From Austropuccinia psidii (taxonomy: Eukaryota; Basidiomycota; Pucciniomycetes; Pucciniales; Sphaerophragmiaceae), in NCBI GenBank assembly GCA_023105745.1, contig JALGQZ010000013.1:3507501-3571500 (forward strand): a DNA stretch of 64,000 bases. The letters run 5' to 3'. Below are positions 21,289 to 34,435 of the stretch, piece by piece. The position numbers and the translations under genes are program-made. The notes under the pieces were generated by a model, which saw nothing but the letters and a program-made list of their open reading frames with translations, made no database searches and was not told where the DNA came from. Each line of letters opens with the position of its first letter. Within the stretch, counting starts at the first letter, position 1.

Positions 21289-23113
21289 TGTAAGGTGTGG
21301 ATATGAAACTTTGATTAAAAATCAAGTACTTTTCCTGTCCTCAAAATTTGTATGAGGTAAAAATCAATTAAAAATAGTAAGAAATATTATTTTTAAGAGA
21401 AAACATGCCAATTTCATTGTTTATAACTTTATTAGTATAAAACAATAATATTATAGAAATTTATTGTTTTACCAAAAATAAAAATTTATCCAAAAATACT
21501 CTACAAGAGATATTTAAGGCTACAAAACAAATTTCTTCAAGAGAAATTTCAATTGGAATTAATTGAGCAAAGGACTGCAAGCAATTAATTGAAGAGCAGA
21601 GTCTTTAAGAATAATATTAAAGAAAAAACACGCCCAAAAGTGACCAGAGTGAATTTGGAAACAAAGTGACAAAGTTTACAGTGATGAAAGAAGCTTTAAT
21701 TCACTTTTGGGGTGGTTCAGGGGTAAAAATGATTATAAGAGTTACAAACAATGATTATAATGATTTTTTCACGTGTTTAAAATGTTTAAAATGATTTAAG
21801 AAAGGTGGTTGGAATCCTTTATTGATTGGTTTAACAATGTTTAAACTAATTATAAAAGGAAAAGATTTTAACATGAAGAGAAAAGTGGGGCAAAGAAGAC
21901 ATTCTTTTATAGCCATCAATCTTGTTACTCCAAAAGTAAAATTTACTCCTTTCAGTCGTGAAAACAGTCTGACAACAAAAAAGCCAATTATGGCATCATT
22001 GAACCCTGGTTTAGACCAAAAAAGGGCTGGTTTAAGCCATTTTTAGCCATTTTAGACCCTTAAATCAGCCATTACTATAGCAATACCTGGTCTAGAGCCT
22101 TCAAAACAGGTCATAATGTGTGTAAGGGGCGTAGAAACCAGTTAAAACTGTTTTTACTAACATTTTTTTAACCTAAGGGTAGTTTTACCCTCTTGGCACC
22201 AGTTAAAACCACCCTGGTTGGTATCAAAACCTCATCATCAATTGAGTCACAGACCCTGTGACTCAATTCCAGGTGAAAAGTGATGAACTTCTGCGTGAAT
22301 TTGGACATCTCACGCCTGTCAGAAAGGATGTTGGGGGTCTGGCTCCCCCTTAGAGCTAGAGTTCCTTTGGCCCCCATTTTTAATCTTTCCAATTTATTTT
22401 TTCCTTTAATTCCTCATCATGTATTATACTTATAATTTACATATGTAATTCAATTGAATTGTACAGTACAATACAGTAATAATTGATACCTCATATGTAA
22501 ATCAAAGTTCACTTATGTAATACACCTGCACATTTTGACATTTCAATTGAATTCAATTGAAAATACTTCAATTCCTCATAACTTCTAAACTAAACAAAAC
22601 ACCTCAATTTTAACACAAAAATTGATGGTTAACACCACATGTGGTGTGAATTAAATTAAAGTTTTGAGGATTTTCAACTTTTGTATTGAAAATACTAAAA
22701 ACTTAATTTAAGCTTATTTAGAGTTGAGTTACAAAAATTTCACTCAGAGGTGACCCCACCTAATTTTTTATGAGGAATCAAATGGTGAAATAATTTTTAT
22801 ATGTTTATTTATTGGATAAAAAGTTATAATATATTTTATATACATTTTTACCAAAAATATTTTAATTTCATAATTTTCATTCAAAATTCATTTTTACATA
22901 ATTTTTACAAGTAAAAATGAATTTTCATGATTTTAATTTTTATTGTAATTTTATTTTTAAATTATAATTAAGTTTTGATTTTAAAATAAAAATTTTTATT
23001 TTAAATTTCAATTTTTATTTTTATAATATAAATAAATTTATTTTATTTATATTTGTATTTTAATTTATCATTTGTGGTCTTTTGGGTATATAAAAATACC
23101 TCTAAGGCTCACA
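21289..23113 (-). repeat. 3' LTR of truncated element B
   Basis: 1.8-kb repeat beginning TGTAAGGTGTGGATATG and ending CTAAGGCTCACA on the plus strand. It is matched along its length by 32625-34430. A polypurine tract at 23114 and minus-strand integrase sequence just beyond mark it as a 3' LTR of a minus-strand element. A TATA-like CTATAAAAG (minus, 21912-21904) is conserved in both copies. Confidence 0.8.
21904..21911 (-). promoter_or_regulatory. TATA box in LTR B
   Basis: TATAAAAG on the minus strand, conserved at 33249-33242 in the solo LTR. It points in the transcription sense of the element. Confidence 0.4.
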
Positions 23114-23127
23114 TTCCCTCCCCCTAA
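23114..23127 (-). promoter_or_regulatory. Polypurine tract of element B
   Basis: TAGGGGGAGGGAA on the minus strand directly precedes the LTR start TGTGAGCC. Confidence 0.75.
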
Positions 23128-23136
23128 AAAAGAATA

Positions 23137-23880
23137 TTAATTTTTAATATTGTTATTTCTAGTGTGCCTGAACCTTCTGAGAAGTTTACTAGCTTCAGTT
23201 ATGTCCTTTTCTGGCAACCATTCATCTTCACAAGTTGGGTCACTGTACCTAACAAGGTATTCCCTTGCTTTGTTGGTTCTCAACTTTCTTTCTTTGAGAA
23301 CTTTGGTAATTTTCTTACTACCAGATGGCTCAACAGGAGGTATAGCTTTGGCAATTTTATTCCTCAAGGGATATTTTTCAGCATCATAGATTTATATGGC
23401 TTTATCAAGCTCACTGGAAATGTAGGATGCTTATTGCTAAGTTCTTCAGATAACTCTACTTCAACAGCACTTTCTCTATGGAGGGCCTTAATCACAAAAG
23501 GTCCTTCAAAGGAGTCTTTCAAATTTTTACATCCTTTGATGTTATTGAAGTTAGTGGTGGATACAAGAACTAAGTCCCTCACTTGGAGATCTGGTGTTGC
23601 ATGTGATTTATCCCATTTTTCCTTATCATATGCAAAAGAGTCCTCCATGCACCTTACTGCATGCTTCCTAGCTTTGTCTAGCATTCCCTTGAAGCTAGCA
23701 GCTGTGGGATGTATTTCAATCAAATCTTTCCTCAAGGAATCTTGGGGTAATTTGGGGTTCCATCCTTTTTCTAGAATAGCAGGAGTTTGATTGGTAATGG
23801 CATGGATTGATGTTTTATATGCTAATTCCAGTGCTGGAAACAGAGTACACAAATCATGGGTAAATCCCTTAGTAATATCA
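23137..23880 (-). pseudogene. Element B pol remnant: integrase C-terminus plus chromodomain
   Basis: The minus frame 23880-23364 carries the end of a gypsy integrase. It starts at GFTHDLC, followed by ALELAYKTSI, TPAILEKGWNP, WDKSHATPD, LVLVSTTNFNNIKG, FEGPFVIKA and HPTFPVSLIKPY. After one frameshift near 23390-23400, the frame 23367-23137 continues PPVEPSGSKK, then VLKERKLR, REYLVRYSDP, EDEWLPEKDI and LLRRFR, a chromodomain. Order and spacing match the homologous part of element C (59690-60420). Everything upstream (catalytic integrase core, RT, protease, gag, 5' LTR) is missing beyond about 23880, so this is a truncated copy. The chromodomain would have targeted integration to modified chromatin. 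Confidence 0.8.
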
Positions 23881-26295
23881 AGATATGTATATTAAATACT
23901 AAGATAATTTCAGCTACAATTTGTTTTTATCCACAGGCATTTGTTAGATAAGATATTGATTATTTTTGTTGTATGTACCAATCCTCAAACCACAAATTCT
24001 TCCTTATGGTTCTTAAAATCTTTTGACTTTTTTTCTTAGGTTGAAAATACCTGATAATAATTTGAATTTTTCCATTGCCTTCATTTTCATCTAATTTCTT
24101 GTTGCAGAAATTCCAGATTTGACTAATATATTCAAAATTTCAATAATATTTTTTATTTTTGTATGTCTTTTTGTAACCATTGTCTTTTCATCTTCTTCAT
24201 ACTGGCTTTGTCATTTTTTTATCTTATTAGTCTTTTTGGCTTATTTTCATTCAATTTTGCTCTATTTTTATTTTTCCATATGATAAAATCTGACTTTTGA
24301 TTATTTTTCGTTTTTAACTTGGAATATTTCTTATCTTTTATGTTGCACTTTTTTTGGGTTTATATTTTATTTTTTTCACTTTCAATATTATTTTATTTTT
24401 TGAATTTTTTGATTCATTCATTTCCACATCAATTTTTCTGTGTCAATGTTTTTTACTGTCAAATTTTTCAATTTTGATTTTTTTTGTAATTTTATTGGTG
24501 AGTTTTTTAGCATTTTTTTAATCTTTTTTCCTGGGTTCGGACACTACAAATCAGTGTAAAAGCACTCGATTGAAGTTTTTCTTTGGCTATTTGTTTGCAA
24601 TAGCTCTATTGAAAACAAATAATTCAATTACACTCCAATTCAGTGTTTTTACACTGATTTGGAGTGCTTGCACCCCTTAAAAAAATAAAAAATCAACAAA
24701 AACCAAATCAATACTAAATAAAAATAAAAATAAAAAAATACATCAACCTTATCTTATAAGACTTAAAACAATACAAAAATAGAAAAATATCAAAAAATAA
24801 AGAAAATATGAGCAAAATTGAAAAATATATAGATATATTCAAAAATCTTGCACAAAAAGGCAAAAAAGAAAAGAGTAGAGAAGAAAAGAGAATCACATAA
24901 AAAGGAAAAAAAGAAGAAAGTTAGTCATAACATAAAAATTAAAAAATCAAACAAGAAGAAAAAATGAAAAAACCTTGGACAAATGAAAAAAAAAATAATT
25001 TCAAAAAAATTACAGAAGATGAAAAAAATTATGAAAATGCCAAAAAACTAAAAATTTAGGAAAAATCAAAAAGGATCTTATTCTAATTATTAAATATTCA
25101 TAAGTAAAAACCAAAATTAAAAAAAAAAAGGAAAGGAAAATTGAGGAAAATTGAGGAAAAGTCACCTTTGATAAAACTAATGTAATTGGTTCTTTTGATA
25201 AAAATTAATTTTGTTGCCTATTTGTGCTTTTTCAAAGGAAATTTCAAAATCTACATGATTCTTACTAAGAATACAAATAAAAAATCAAACCACAAAATCT
25301 CTGGGAATGAATACCTGAGAAAAAGGATGAAGAACTCTTGACCACAAATGGGAACTTTCAAAATTGAATACTAGCATTTTTCAGAATTTGTGAATAGAAT
25401 ATTCATTCACAAATGTATTGAGTGCTCATAATAATGACATATTGAAAAAATTGAACCACTTAAATTTTAATTTAGCTGATCTCTATACCTGAAGGATGAC
25501 AAATATCAACATTTAAGGAATCTTAAGTGTAAAATACCCTTGGGAATTGAGATATTTCATTAAGGAAAAAACTCTTTCAGATATGTAGGAATAGACCTTA
25601 AATCATCATCTCCAATAATGAGGGGAGGAGTGCCAATATTCCAAAAGAAATATTGAACCTGATTTATGAAAATTAATATCATGACAGTAATCTCCAAAAA
25701 CAGGTGGAAATAGTCGATTTCAAAATAATATTGGATCTAAATTTTCAAAAAGAAATCTTTATCAAAATAATCTATAAATTCTGCTATATAAATTCTAAGA
25801 GGTAACTTAATTATGTAAGAAATGAGAAAATAAGAATAGAATTGATCATTCATATATATAATTTTCAGTTCTTTTTATGAATAATTTTGTATACATTGAA
25901 TTTCTTCTTTTGAATCAATATTAAATATTAATGGTTTGAAATTATGTAAAAATTTGAAGTGAATCGATTATTCCAGATAAAAAATAAAAGGAAATTCATG
26001 GGAGATTAGTTTCAAAACTGCTTATAAAAGAATTTTATTTTACTTCTAGAAATAAGAGTTATTACAGAATTACTTGCACTATAGAATCATGGATAAATAA
26101 TTTGTGAAAAAGAAACAAAAATCATGTGATATCCATAATCTTCCATTTTGAATAACCAAATATGTGGCTGAAAGTATTTCCAAAAAAATTGCAAGGTTAG
26201 AGCCAAGGTTGGGACTCAGGTTAAAACCAGATTGGACCTGGATTAGACCTGCTACCCCTTCTGGCAGGGGTAGATTTCTTCATGGTTAATTATGG
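23881..26295. other. AT-rich stretch, no gene; strand-asymmetric palindrome region
   Basis: 23900-24530 is T-rich and 24690-25150 is A-rich, with an inverted repeat at their junction (see 24539-24675). 25150-26295 is decayed AT-rich sequence. I see no coding region. Confidence 0.5.
24539..24675. repeat. Inverted repeat, ~40-bp arms
   Basis: The left arm CAAATCAGTGTAAAAGCACT (24547-24566) pairs with AGTGTTTTTACACTGATTTG (about 24642-24661). The match extends imperfectly to about 40 bp, with GGTGC-like outer ends. Mirror-image T-rich and A-rich flanks suggest a longer, decayed foldback or MITE. Confidence 0.6.
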
Positions 26296-27951
26296 TGTAA
26301 AAATATTTATATTATAAAAAAATAATTTAATGAGATAAATATGTTAATATTGAATAATTGATATATTTATGGCAATTTATTATTTTTACCAAAAAATGAC
26401 AAATGTGTAGAAATTTGTAATTTAAAAATAAAACACAATTCATAACAATGATCTTACTAATATTAAAGTTATATATCAATATAAATACAATTTATATTAA
26501 TAAGAAGATTATTAAAAATGATCATAAAGGGAAAAATATTAGAATAAGGGGAAATAACCTACTTCTAAAGCTTAATATAGTAATTTTAAATTAATTTATG
26601 CCTAAGATTATAAATACAACTGATTCAAATTCTATTTTCAATAAAAAATAGAAGAAATTACAAACTTTACTATTTTTATGTGGAATTAGAGATGTTAAGA
26701 GAAATTAACAAATGACAATAGAACTATTTATTCAATGAAGTGTAAAATAGTGATGGCTATAATATATAGATTTTTTCTTTAATGATATAAGAGCTTTGTA
26801 TTAAAGGAAAAATAAATTTACCTTTTATTGGATTTTTCATTGTATTTGTAGCATCTGAGGGGGAAATGGAGAAAGAAGAGCTCCTTTTATAGTAAAGATC
26901 CTTCCTCCTAGTAGACGTGTACTGATGGTATTTACTGGAATTAATAAGTATTTTAAGGTTTGGTGATTATCACATCATTATTAAACCTTTTTATCTCATT
27001 ATTACCCTATTTTTTAGATTTATCACTGTAACTCTTATTTTCTTACATAGTAAGCTTGGAAAATTATTTTTCTTTGTTTATTATGATAGTTTTAATCATG
27101 AAATACTATCATACACCATATTTATCTCTCAGTAAGCTGTTAAGCTTGAAATAGGAGTAGAGTTGATGATCATTTTTAAGCTTAACCGTTGATCCTTGAT
27201 AAACTTTAAGTTTTTCATGCTACAGCAATTTAGAGAGTGCATTCTGATATCGTCGAATTTCCTTACTAAGCTTCCAAGAGTATTTTATTACATCATCAAA
27301 ACTCTATTTATGATGAATTTTCTTGTAGCTCATGTTTTCTGTCAAAATTTATTATTTTGGACTTCAAACCATTATTTCATAGGTTTTTACATTAAATAGC
27401 ACGATTAAAACTAGATAATTATTCATTTACAAGATATTAGAATATTAATATTCAATCTTTTTAAGTTTGGAACACTTTCAATTTGGAGTGGTCAACAGCT
27501 ATTGCTATTTTTCCCAATATCCCCTTATAAGTTTTAACCCTGTTTATAACTTTCCAAAGAAGTTTTCTATCTTTATTATTACAGATACTTTGTGGTAGTT
27601 TTTAGTTTTGAATCAGCTCTTCATTATGTTTAATTAAACATTTATGGGCTAAAAACCATGAATATCTGCACTGATTCTAAAAGTGCATATACCCAGGTTG
27701 TCTTGGTAAGTATTGGTTTTACAGATATGTAATAAATATTTCATATATTTAGTTTTTGATTTATAATCCAATTGTGTTATTTATTTCAAATTTTCATTCA
27801 ATTTTTTCTGGGATAATCAATAATTTATGCCTTTTTATGGCATTTTTACTTATTTTGAGATTATAATTTCAATTATTTTTGTTAAAATAAGTCTGTTAAA
27901 GTTCTTTTTTGTCAAATTCTTGAATATGTTTTTGTATCTCAAAGGCTTACA
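26296..27951 (-). repeat. Decayed solo LTR related to element C
   Basis: Reverse-complement similarity to LTR C runs through most of the block. Examples are CCTAGTAGACGTGTACTGAT near 26910, TTTCTGTCAAAATT near 27340, GTGGTCAACAGCTATTG near 27490 and the terminal ATCTCAAAGGCTTACA ending 27951. The left boundary (TGTAAAAATA at 26296) is a guess and no target duplication is visible. Confidence 0.55.
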
Positions 27952-28246
27952 ATCCTACTTTAAAAAAGACTTATATAAAAACATTTTAGTCACTGAGGTT
28001 TTTTAATTGGTGATAGGTTTTTATTTTAAATACTAAAATTGGGAATGTTCATATACTGAATCCAAAAAAATCTTTAATTTTGAAGAAAGAGTGAAGAGTG
28101 AAAAGCCAAAGTTTCCTGTAGTATTTACATGCAAAATCCACGCCTTAAAGTAGTACTGTTTTAAGATAGCACTTCCTTTGGAATTACTTTAAATAAAAGT
28201 TGATTTGTTTCTACTTATTTACTTTGATTTAATCAGATGATCCTAT

Positions 28247-30116
28247 TGTGGAACTCCTTTTAGTGTGGGATTGGATAAGGCAGTCCTTGAGGGGGAAATC
28301 ACAGGTAAACAGTTTTGAATTGCTGAATTAATCCTGTAACCAAGGGTGCTAATGGTGTTTTAGCTGCCCCTCTGAATATACTAAACAATCTCCCTACAGA
28401 GCTCACAAATCAATATTTAAGATTGTGGCTTTACAACTAGAGAAGACTTTTCAGCAGTCTCTATCAGACCTATTCAATAATCAAACTAATGATAAAATAA
28501 TAATAACTTTAAATAAATAGATTTGTAGGTGATTTCAAGATGATAAGATAATAATTGAGTAGATAAATAATAGATATAATAGTACTGAGTGGTGATTTTA
28601 AGTTGTTTTCTTTGTTGAAGGTATTTTGTTTAATGGATAATAGCTCAATAGGAGAAAATCTTAGTATAGTGATAATATAATAATATTGTTTGATATTTTA
28701 AATAAGTGTAATTGATAAATAATTTTGATAATATGTTAAATATATATTTTGTGATAATAATAATAGTGATATGGATTTTCTTCTAGTGAGAAGAGTTTAA
28801 TATAAATACTGTGTTGAGTATGAGTATTTCACTAATAGATGAATTTATAATATAGGCAGACCTACTGTTAACTACAGCTATATATAAATCACTTTTAATG
28901 TAATGTAATAATAATAATAATAATATCTAGATTAACCTACTAGTAAGGGATGAATAATTATTCTCCTTCTTGGTATATAATTATTGGCATTCATCGGGAG
29001 AAGAGGAGAAAATGAGAGAGAGAGGACTCCTTTTATGTTGTGAGAAGTACCCATGGGCTCTCCATGTAAAGTGTTATTCTTGCCCTTGAGGTAATTTTGC
29101 TGGTGTAGATTTTTTGTAACAAAAGTCAGATGACCTATCTGCTACACTGTATTAGTAATCTTGCACAGCCTTGAGAGATTAATGCTAGTATGTAGAATTG
29201 AGAATGGTGTCATATGACTGAAATATTTTTCCATTTGTTTGGTCAAAATGAAGGTTGAGGTGTTTTTCTTGGTGGGGATTTTGATAAAAATATCAGGTGA
29301 CTTCTCTTTTGCACTGCTTTAGTCAGCTTGCATAGCCTTGAGGAATTAATTCTGGTGATTAAAAGGATGAGGGTAGTGTCATGTGAATAAGCCCCCGTAC
29401 AATTTGTTTGTTAAATTTATCTAGTTCCAGGTGATCATGCTGTGTAATGTGGGGATATCTTGGGTTTTAATTCTTGATTACTATAATTGCTGTGTGGTTT
29501 ACAGTTTAGTGTATTCCCCTTGCATGCAGCTGGTTGTAATTGAATTGAGTTGTATTTGATGATTCTGAGGCTGTGTACTGTACAGATCTTATGCATGTGG
29601 ACTGCATAAGTCTTATTTGGGCTCCTGTATGGTTGTGTAATTTTTTTAAGTTTTTAGTGTATTTTCATGTATTGAGTTGAATTGGATACTGTCATATGAT
29701 CCTTGTGTCACATGCACTGTATTTGGTTACTGTAATTCTTGGTAATATAATCTTCTTGATGGATTTAGAGTGGATATAATGTTACAATGTTACTTTTCCT
29801 ATGTAATTTTGAGTTTCTGTATGTATTAAGCCTATTGTTGATTCTGTAAGGCTTATATGTAGGTTTTCTTGTATAATTCCATAAGATAGCACTCCTCTAC
29901 TATTAATTTAATTATAGAAGTATATTGAATATTTCAATTGTGAATGCTAAAATCTTCCATTCCTCCCTGATGTTGATGTTATTCCTGGGTTTTTTGTGAT
30001 TTTAATCATTCCCTTTGAGTGGTTATTTCCTGAATTAGTCAATGGAATCTTGATTTTCCAACTTTTAATTTCCAAAAAAAATTCTTGAAACTGGTAAAAA
30101 GGTATGGAATACCACA
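28247..30116 (-). repeat. Solo LTR of a diverged A-type subfamily with 4-bp TSD
   Basis: It starts TGTGGAACTCCTTTTAGTG and ends AAAGGTATGGAATACCACA, both clear variants of the LTR A ends. Internal landmarks shared with LTR A include ACAGTTTTGAATTGCTG (28308) and CTAGTAAGGGATGAAT (28939). CTAT flanks both sides (28243-28246 and 30117-30120). No internal region is attached. Confidence 0.7.
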
Positions 30117-32624
30117 CTATGAGCCAAGGAAAACATTTCATTAGAAAAAAACGATCCTATTATATTTTGATAGATGGTTAAGCTTTCCCATATTCATTTA
30201 TTTATTCTCCTTAACAGAAAGAAATTTTTTTCCTAGTTTCTTTTGACATAATGTATAACAAATCAAAAAAACTCAAATTAATATTTCATATTCCTCTTTT
30301 TGAATAATAAATGCTTTATCATATAATAAAGAGGTTTTAAATTCAAATAGAATTAGTTTTTGACCAAGGAACAGTTTCTTTTACTAATCTACATATTCAG
30401 AAAAAAAAGGCTTTTAGTTTGTAATAATATCTTATATGGCTCTTGATAATCAAATTGATCACTGAAGCTATTCTCAAAAGGGTTGTTTCAGATGCTTTCC
30501 CAGCCCATCATTCCATATATAAGATATTATTATCAACTTAAAACTTTGTAGAATTTGAAACAAGTGAAATAGCCTGATTAATTTAATATACAATGAATTT
30601 GGAAATACAATATATGTGTACATTTGAACCTTTGAGATATCTTAGAATTTCTTTAATGAAGCTATATTATAGTATTTTATTTATCTTGGCAATATTAGTA
30701 TAATTATTGATGATGTAGCTACTTAGAAAGATGGTAACAACAATATTATATGGGAAAAAATGATACTTTTGAAAATTTGAATTCATCATTCTTAGAGGTA
30801 AAGTCTTCCCTGTGCTGTGAAAATCCACATGTAAGTGAAGTTTTGGGCTAACATATTTTTTGGTGGCTTCTCTAGATACTGATTCAAATATTATGATGGT
30901 ATTTTTGAATTTTAGTTCTAAATTCTGGTTAATTGAACCTCAATTGAATAAGCACCCCGGCCCTCTGTATGAATATATTTTACTTTTTGGTAATTCATAG
31001 GAGCTTGAAAATTTTGAAAGAATCAATTTCAATTATTATTGATAAAACTAAATCCTATTAAGTATATAAATCAAGTACTTATTTCAACAATTCCTTCTGA
31101 AAAAAGAATTGAAGTATTCATATTTAAATGCAAATACTTTTATTATATGTAATTTTTCATAAAGATCAACATAAAATATTTTTGAATATTTATGTTTTAT
31201 TAAGCATTGACTCTCCTGTGAAAAACTAACTAATATTATATATTTTGGAATTTTTCAAAAACATGGGTCATGGTTCTTATCTTATGTACTACTTTGAAGC
31301 AATTAATTTCTTGTTTCAAAAGGAAAATCATTATAATAATATTAAATGTACAATGACCAATTTCTAAGAGTAAATAATAGATATTATGACTCTCTTTATT
31401 CCTGCCAGATATGTAAAAATGAAAGAAACTGAAAAAAATAACCAGAAATTAATTCAAGAAAATACATCTTTTTCTTTGAACTGTGTGTTTATTTCTTCAT
31501 TTATATTATCTCATTGTAAAATAGATCTACTACCAAAAGGAGATAACTGAATTACCAAGGTCCTTGGGTATTGTGCAATGAGACTTGCACATCAATAATT
31601 AAGAACCCAGGGAATCTTTTAATATCAAATATAAAAACCAACTTTTTTAATCTTTTCGCATGTTTAGACAAAGAAATTGTTGTGAGCTTCACATAAATTA
31701 AAATGTATGAAATAAACTATACAAATTTTCCCACTAGGTGCTTTAAAGGTGTTCAATTTTGTATGAAAGTGAATTATTGATATTTTTACATTATCTTATT
31801 TCACAAAAACATTATAATGAGAAATGATCTAGCCACAAAATTATTGAAATTACATATTACTATACATGATTTCAACCCTGGGCCAGGCTGTGAGCTGAAA
31901 TACATTCACAGCCCCTTCAACAGCTTCTGGATGTGCATTATAAAATTAATCAGCTATAAATATCTTGAGAAAGAACAAATTAATCATTTAAATCAATCAT
32001 TACATGATAAGATACACCAATTAAATCTAAATACAATATTTGATTTTTTAGGCCTCTAGAGATGATGCCATCATATCCAGGCATATATTATTTCACCACC
32101 AGATAATTCTGAGATCTTAAATATATAAAAAGGTCCTCAAAATTCTTTTATCCGGCTAGATTGGGTTTTTAAATAATCCCACACAAATGAAAATTTATAA
32201 ATTCAAGTGAACACATTTTTCTCTCTTTTTCATATGGAATAAGAAATCATGGACAAAAATGAATATTTTCCTCTTTAAAGAGGAACTTTTATCCTCTCAA
32301 CAGAGTTTGAGATGAATAAGAGTCGTTATATACATTTTAAATACTCATTTTAAATGAAAAATAAATTCCCATAAATATTGTGTGTAGAATAAAATTCCAA
32401 ACTAGGCTTGATCTTTAATTGTCTAATATAAATAAATTTCAAATCCTCTAGAGATGCATTATTATCTATTCTTCAAGAAATTTATGATTTATTAAATCCT
32501 TTTAGTATTACAAACAAGGAATATTTATTAATATAAAGATCCAAAAAATTTCGTGACAACAAATATTTAGTGTATTTCTTCAGTGCCTTTAAAATGGTGC
32601 AATTATGTATACCTGTAGAGAATT
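30117..32624. other. AT-rich sequence, no gene recognised
   Basis: Nothing codes convincingly. Part of 32051-32200 resembles 34874-35010 (CTAGAG[AG]TGATG..., AAATATATAAAAA), so this is probably decayed repeat sequence. Confidence 0.45.
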
Positions 32625-34430
32625 TGTAAGGTGTGGATATAAAACTTTGATTAAAAATCAAGTACTTTTCCTGTCCTCAAAATTTGTATAAGGTAAAAAT
32701 CAATTAAAAATAGTATGAAATATTATTTTTAAGAGAAAACAAGCCAATTTTATTGTTTATAGCTTTATTAGTATAAGACAATAATATTATAAAAATTTAT
32801 TGTTTTACCAACAATAAAAATTTATCCAAAAAATACTATACAAGAGATATTTTAAGGCTACAAAAGAAATTTCTTCAAGAGCAATTTCAATTGGAATCAA
32901 TTGAGCAAAGAACTGCAAGCAATTAATTAAAGAGCACAGTCTTTAAAAAGAATATTAAAGATAAAACATTCCCAAAAGTGACCAGAGTGAATTTGGAAAC
33001 AAAGTGACAAAGTTTACAGTGATGAGAGATGCTTTAATTCACTTTTGGGGTGGTTCAGGGGTAAAAATGATTATAAGAGTTACAAACAATGATTATAATG
33101 ATTTTTTCGCATGGTTAAAAGGTTTGAAATGATTTAATAAAGGTGGTTGGAATCTTTTATTGATTGGTTTAACAATGTTTAAACTAATTATAAAAGGAAA
33201 AGATTCTAACATGAAGAGAAAAGTGGGGCAAAGAAGACATTCTTTTATAGCCATCAATTCTCCTACTCCAAAAGTAAAATTTACTCTTGTCAGTCGTGAA
33301 AAACAGTCTGACAACAGAAAAGCCAATTATGGCATCATTGAACCCTGGTTTAGACCAAAAAGGGCTGGTTTAAGCCATTTTTAGCCATTTTAGACCCTTA
33401 AATCAGCCATTACTATAGCAATACCAGGCCTAGAGCCTTCAAAACACGTCAGAATGTGTGTCAGAGGCGGAGAAGCCAGTTAAAACTGTTTTTACTATGA
33501 TTTTTTTATCTTAAGGGTAGTTTTACCCTCTTGGCAACAGCTAAAACTACCCCAGTTGGTATCGAAACCTCATCATCAATTGAGTCCACAGACCCTGTAA
33601 CTCAATTCCAAGCCAAAAGTGATGAACTTTTGCGTGAATTTTGACATCCCATGCCTGTCAGCAAGGACTTTGGCGGTCTAGCTCCCCCTTAGAGCTGGAG
33701 TTCCTTTTCCCCCCCAAATTTAATCTTTCCAATTTAATTTTCCTTTAATTCCTCATCATGTATTATACTTATAATTTACATATGTAATTCAATTCAATTG
33801 TACAGTACAATACAGTAATAATTGACACCTCATATGTAAATCAAAGTTCACTTATGTAATACACGTGCACATTTTGACATTTCAATTGAATTCAATTGAA
33901 AATACTTCAATTCCTCATAACTTCTAAACTAAACACAACACCTCAATTTTAACACAAAATTTGATGGTTAACACCACATGTGGTGTGAATTAAATTAAGA
34001 TTTTGAGGATTTTCAACTTTTGTATTTAAAATACTAAAAACTTAATTTAAGCTTATTTAGAGTTGAGTTACAAGAATTTCACTCAGAGGTGACCCCACCT
34101 GATTTTTTATGAGGAATCCAATGGTGAGATAATTTTTATGTGTTTATTTATTGAATAAAAAGTTATAATAATTTTTATTTAAATTTTTTCCAAATTTATT
34201 TATTTTTTCACAATTTTGTTAAAATTTCATTTTTACTTAATTTTTTCAAGTATAAATGTAATTTTATACTTACAAAATTTAATGTATTTTTATTTTTAAA
34301 TTGTAATTAATTTTTATTTTCAATATAATTTTTTTATATTTGTATTTTGATTTTTATTTTATTTATATTTATATGTTAACTTTTGTATTTGTGGTCTTTT
34401 GGGTATATGAAATTACCTCTAAGGCTCACA
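32625..34430 (-). repeat. Solo LTR of family B with TSD GAATT
   Basis: Full-length match to 21289-23113 with the same ends (TGTAAGG...GGCTCACA). GAATT precedes it (32620-32624) and follows it (34431-34435), a 5-bp target duplication typical of Ty3/gypsy. It is therefore a solo LTR left by LTR-LTR recombination, not the partner LTR of the 21289 copy. Confidence 0.85.
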
Positions 34431-34435
34431 GAATT

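Noticed and set aside
21822..22046. 74-codon plus-strand frame repeated at 33160-33384
   Set aside because: Both lie in LTR B antisense to its TATA box and differ by frameshifting indels. Similarity reflects the shared LTR, not a gene.
32625..34430. Pairing with 21289-23113 as the two LTRs of one 13-kb element
   Set aside because: This LTR has its own 5-bp target duplication GAATT on both sides, so it is a solo LTR. The 21289 copy is a separate truncated element.
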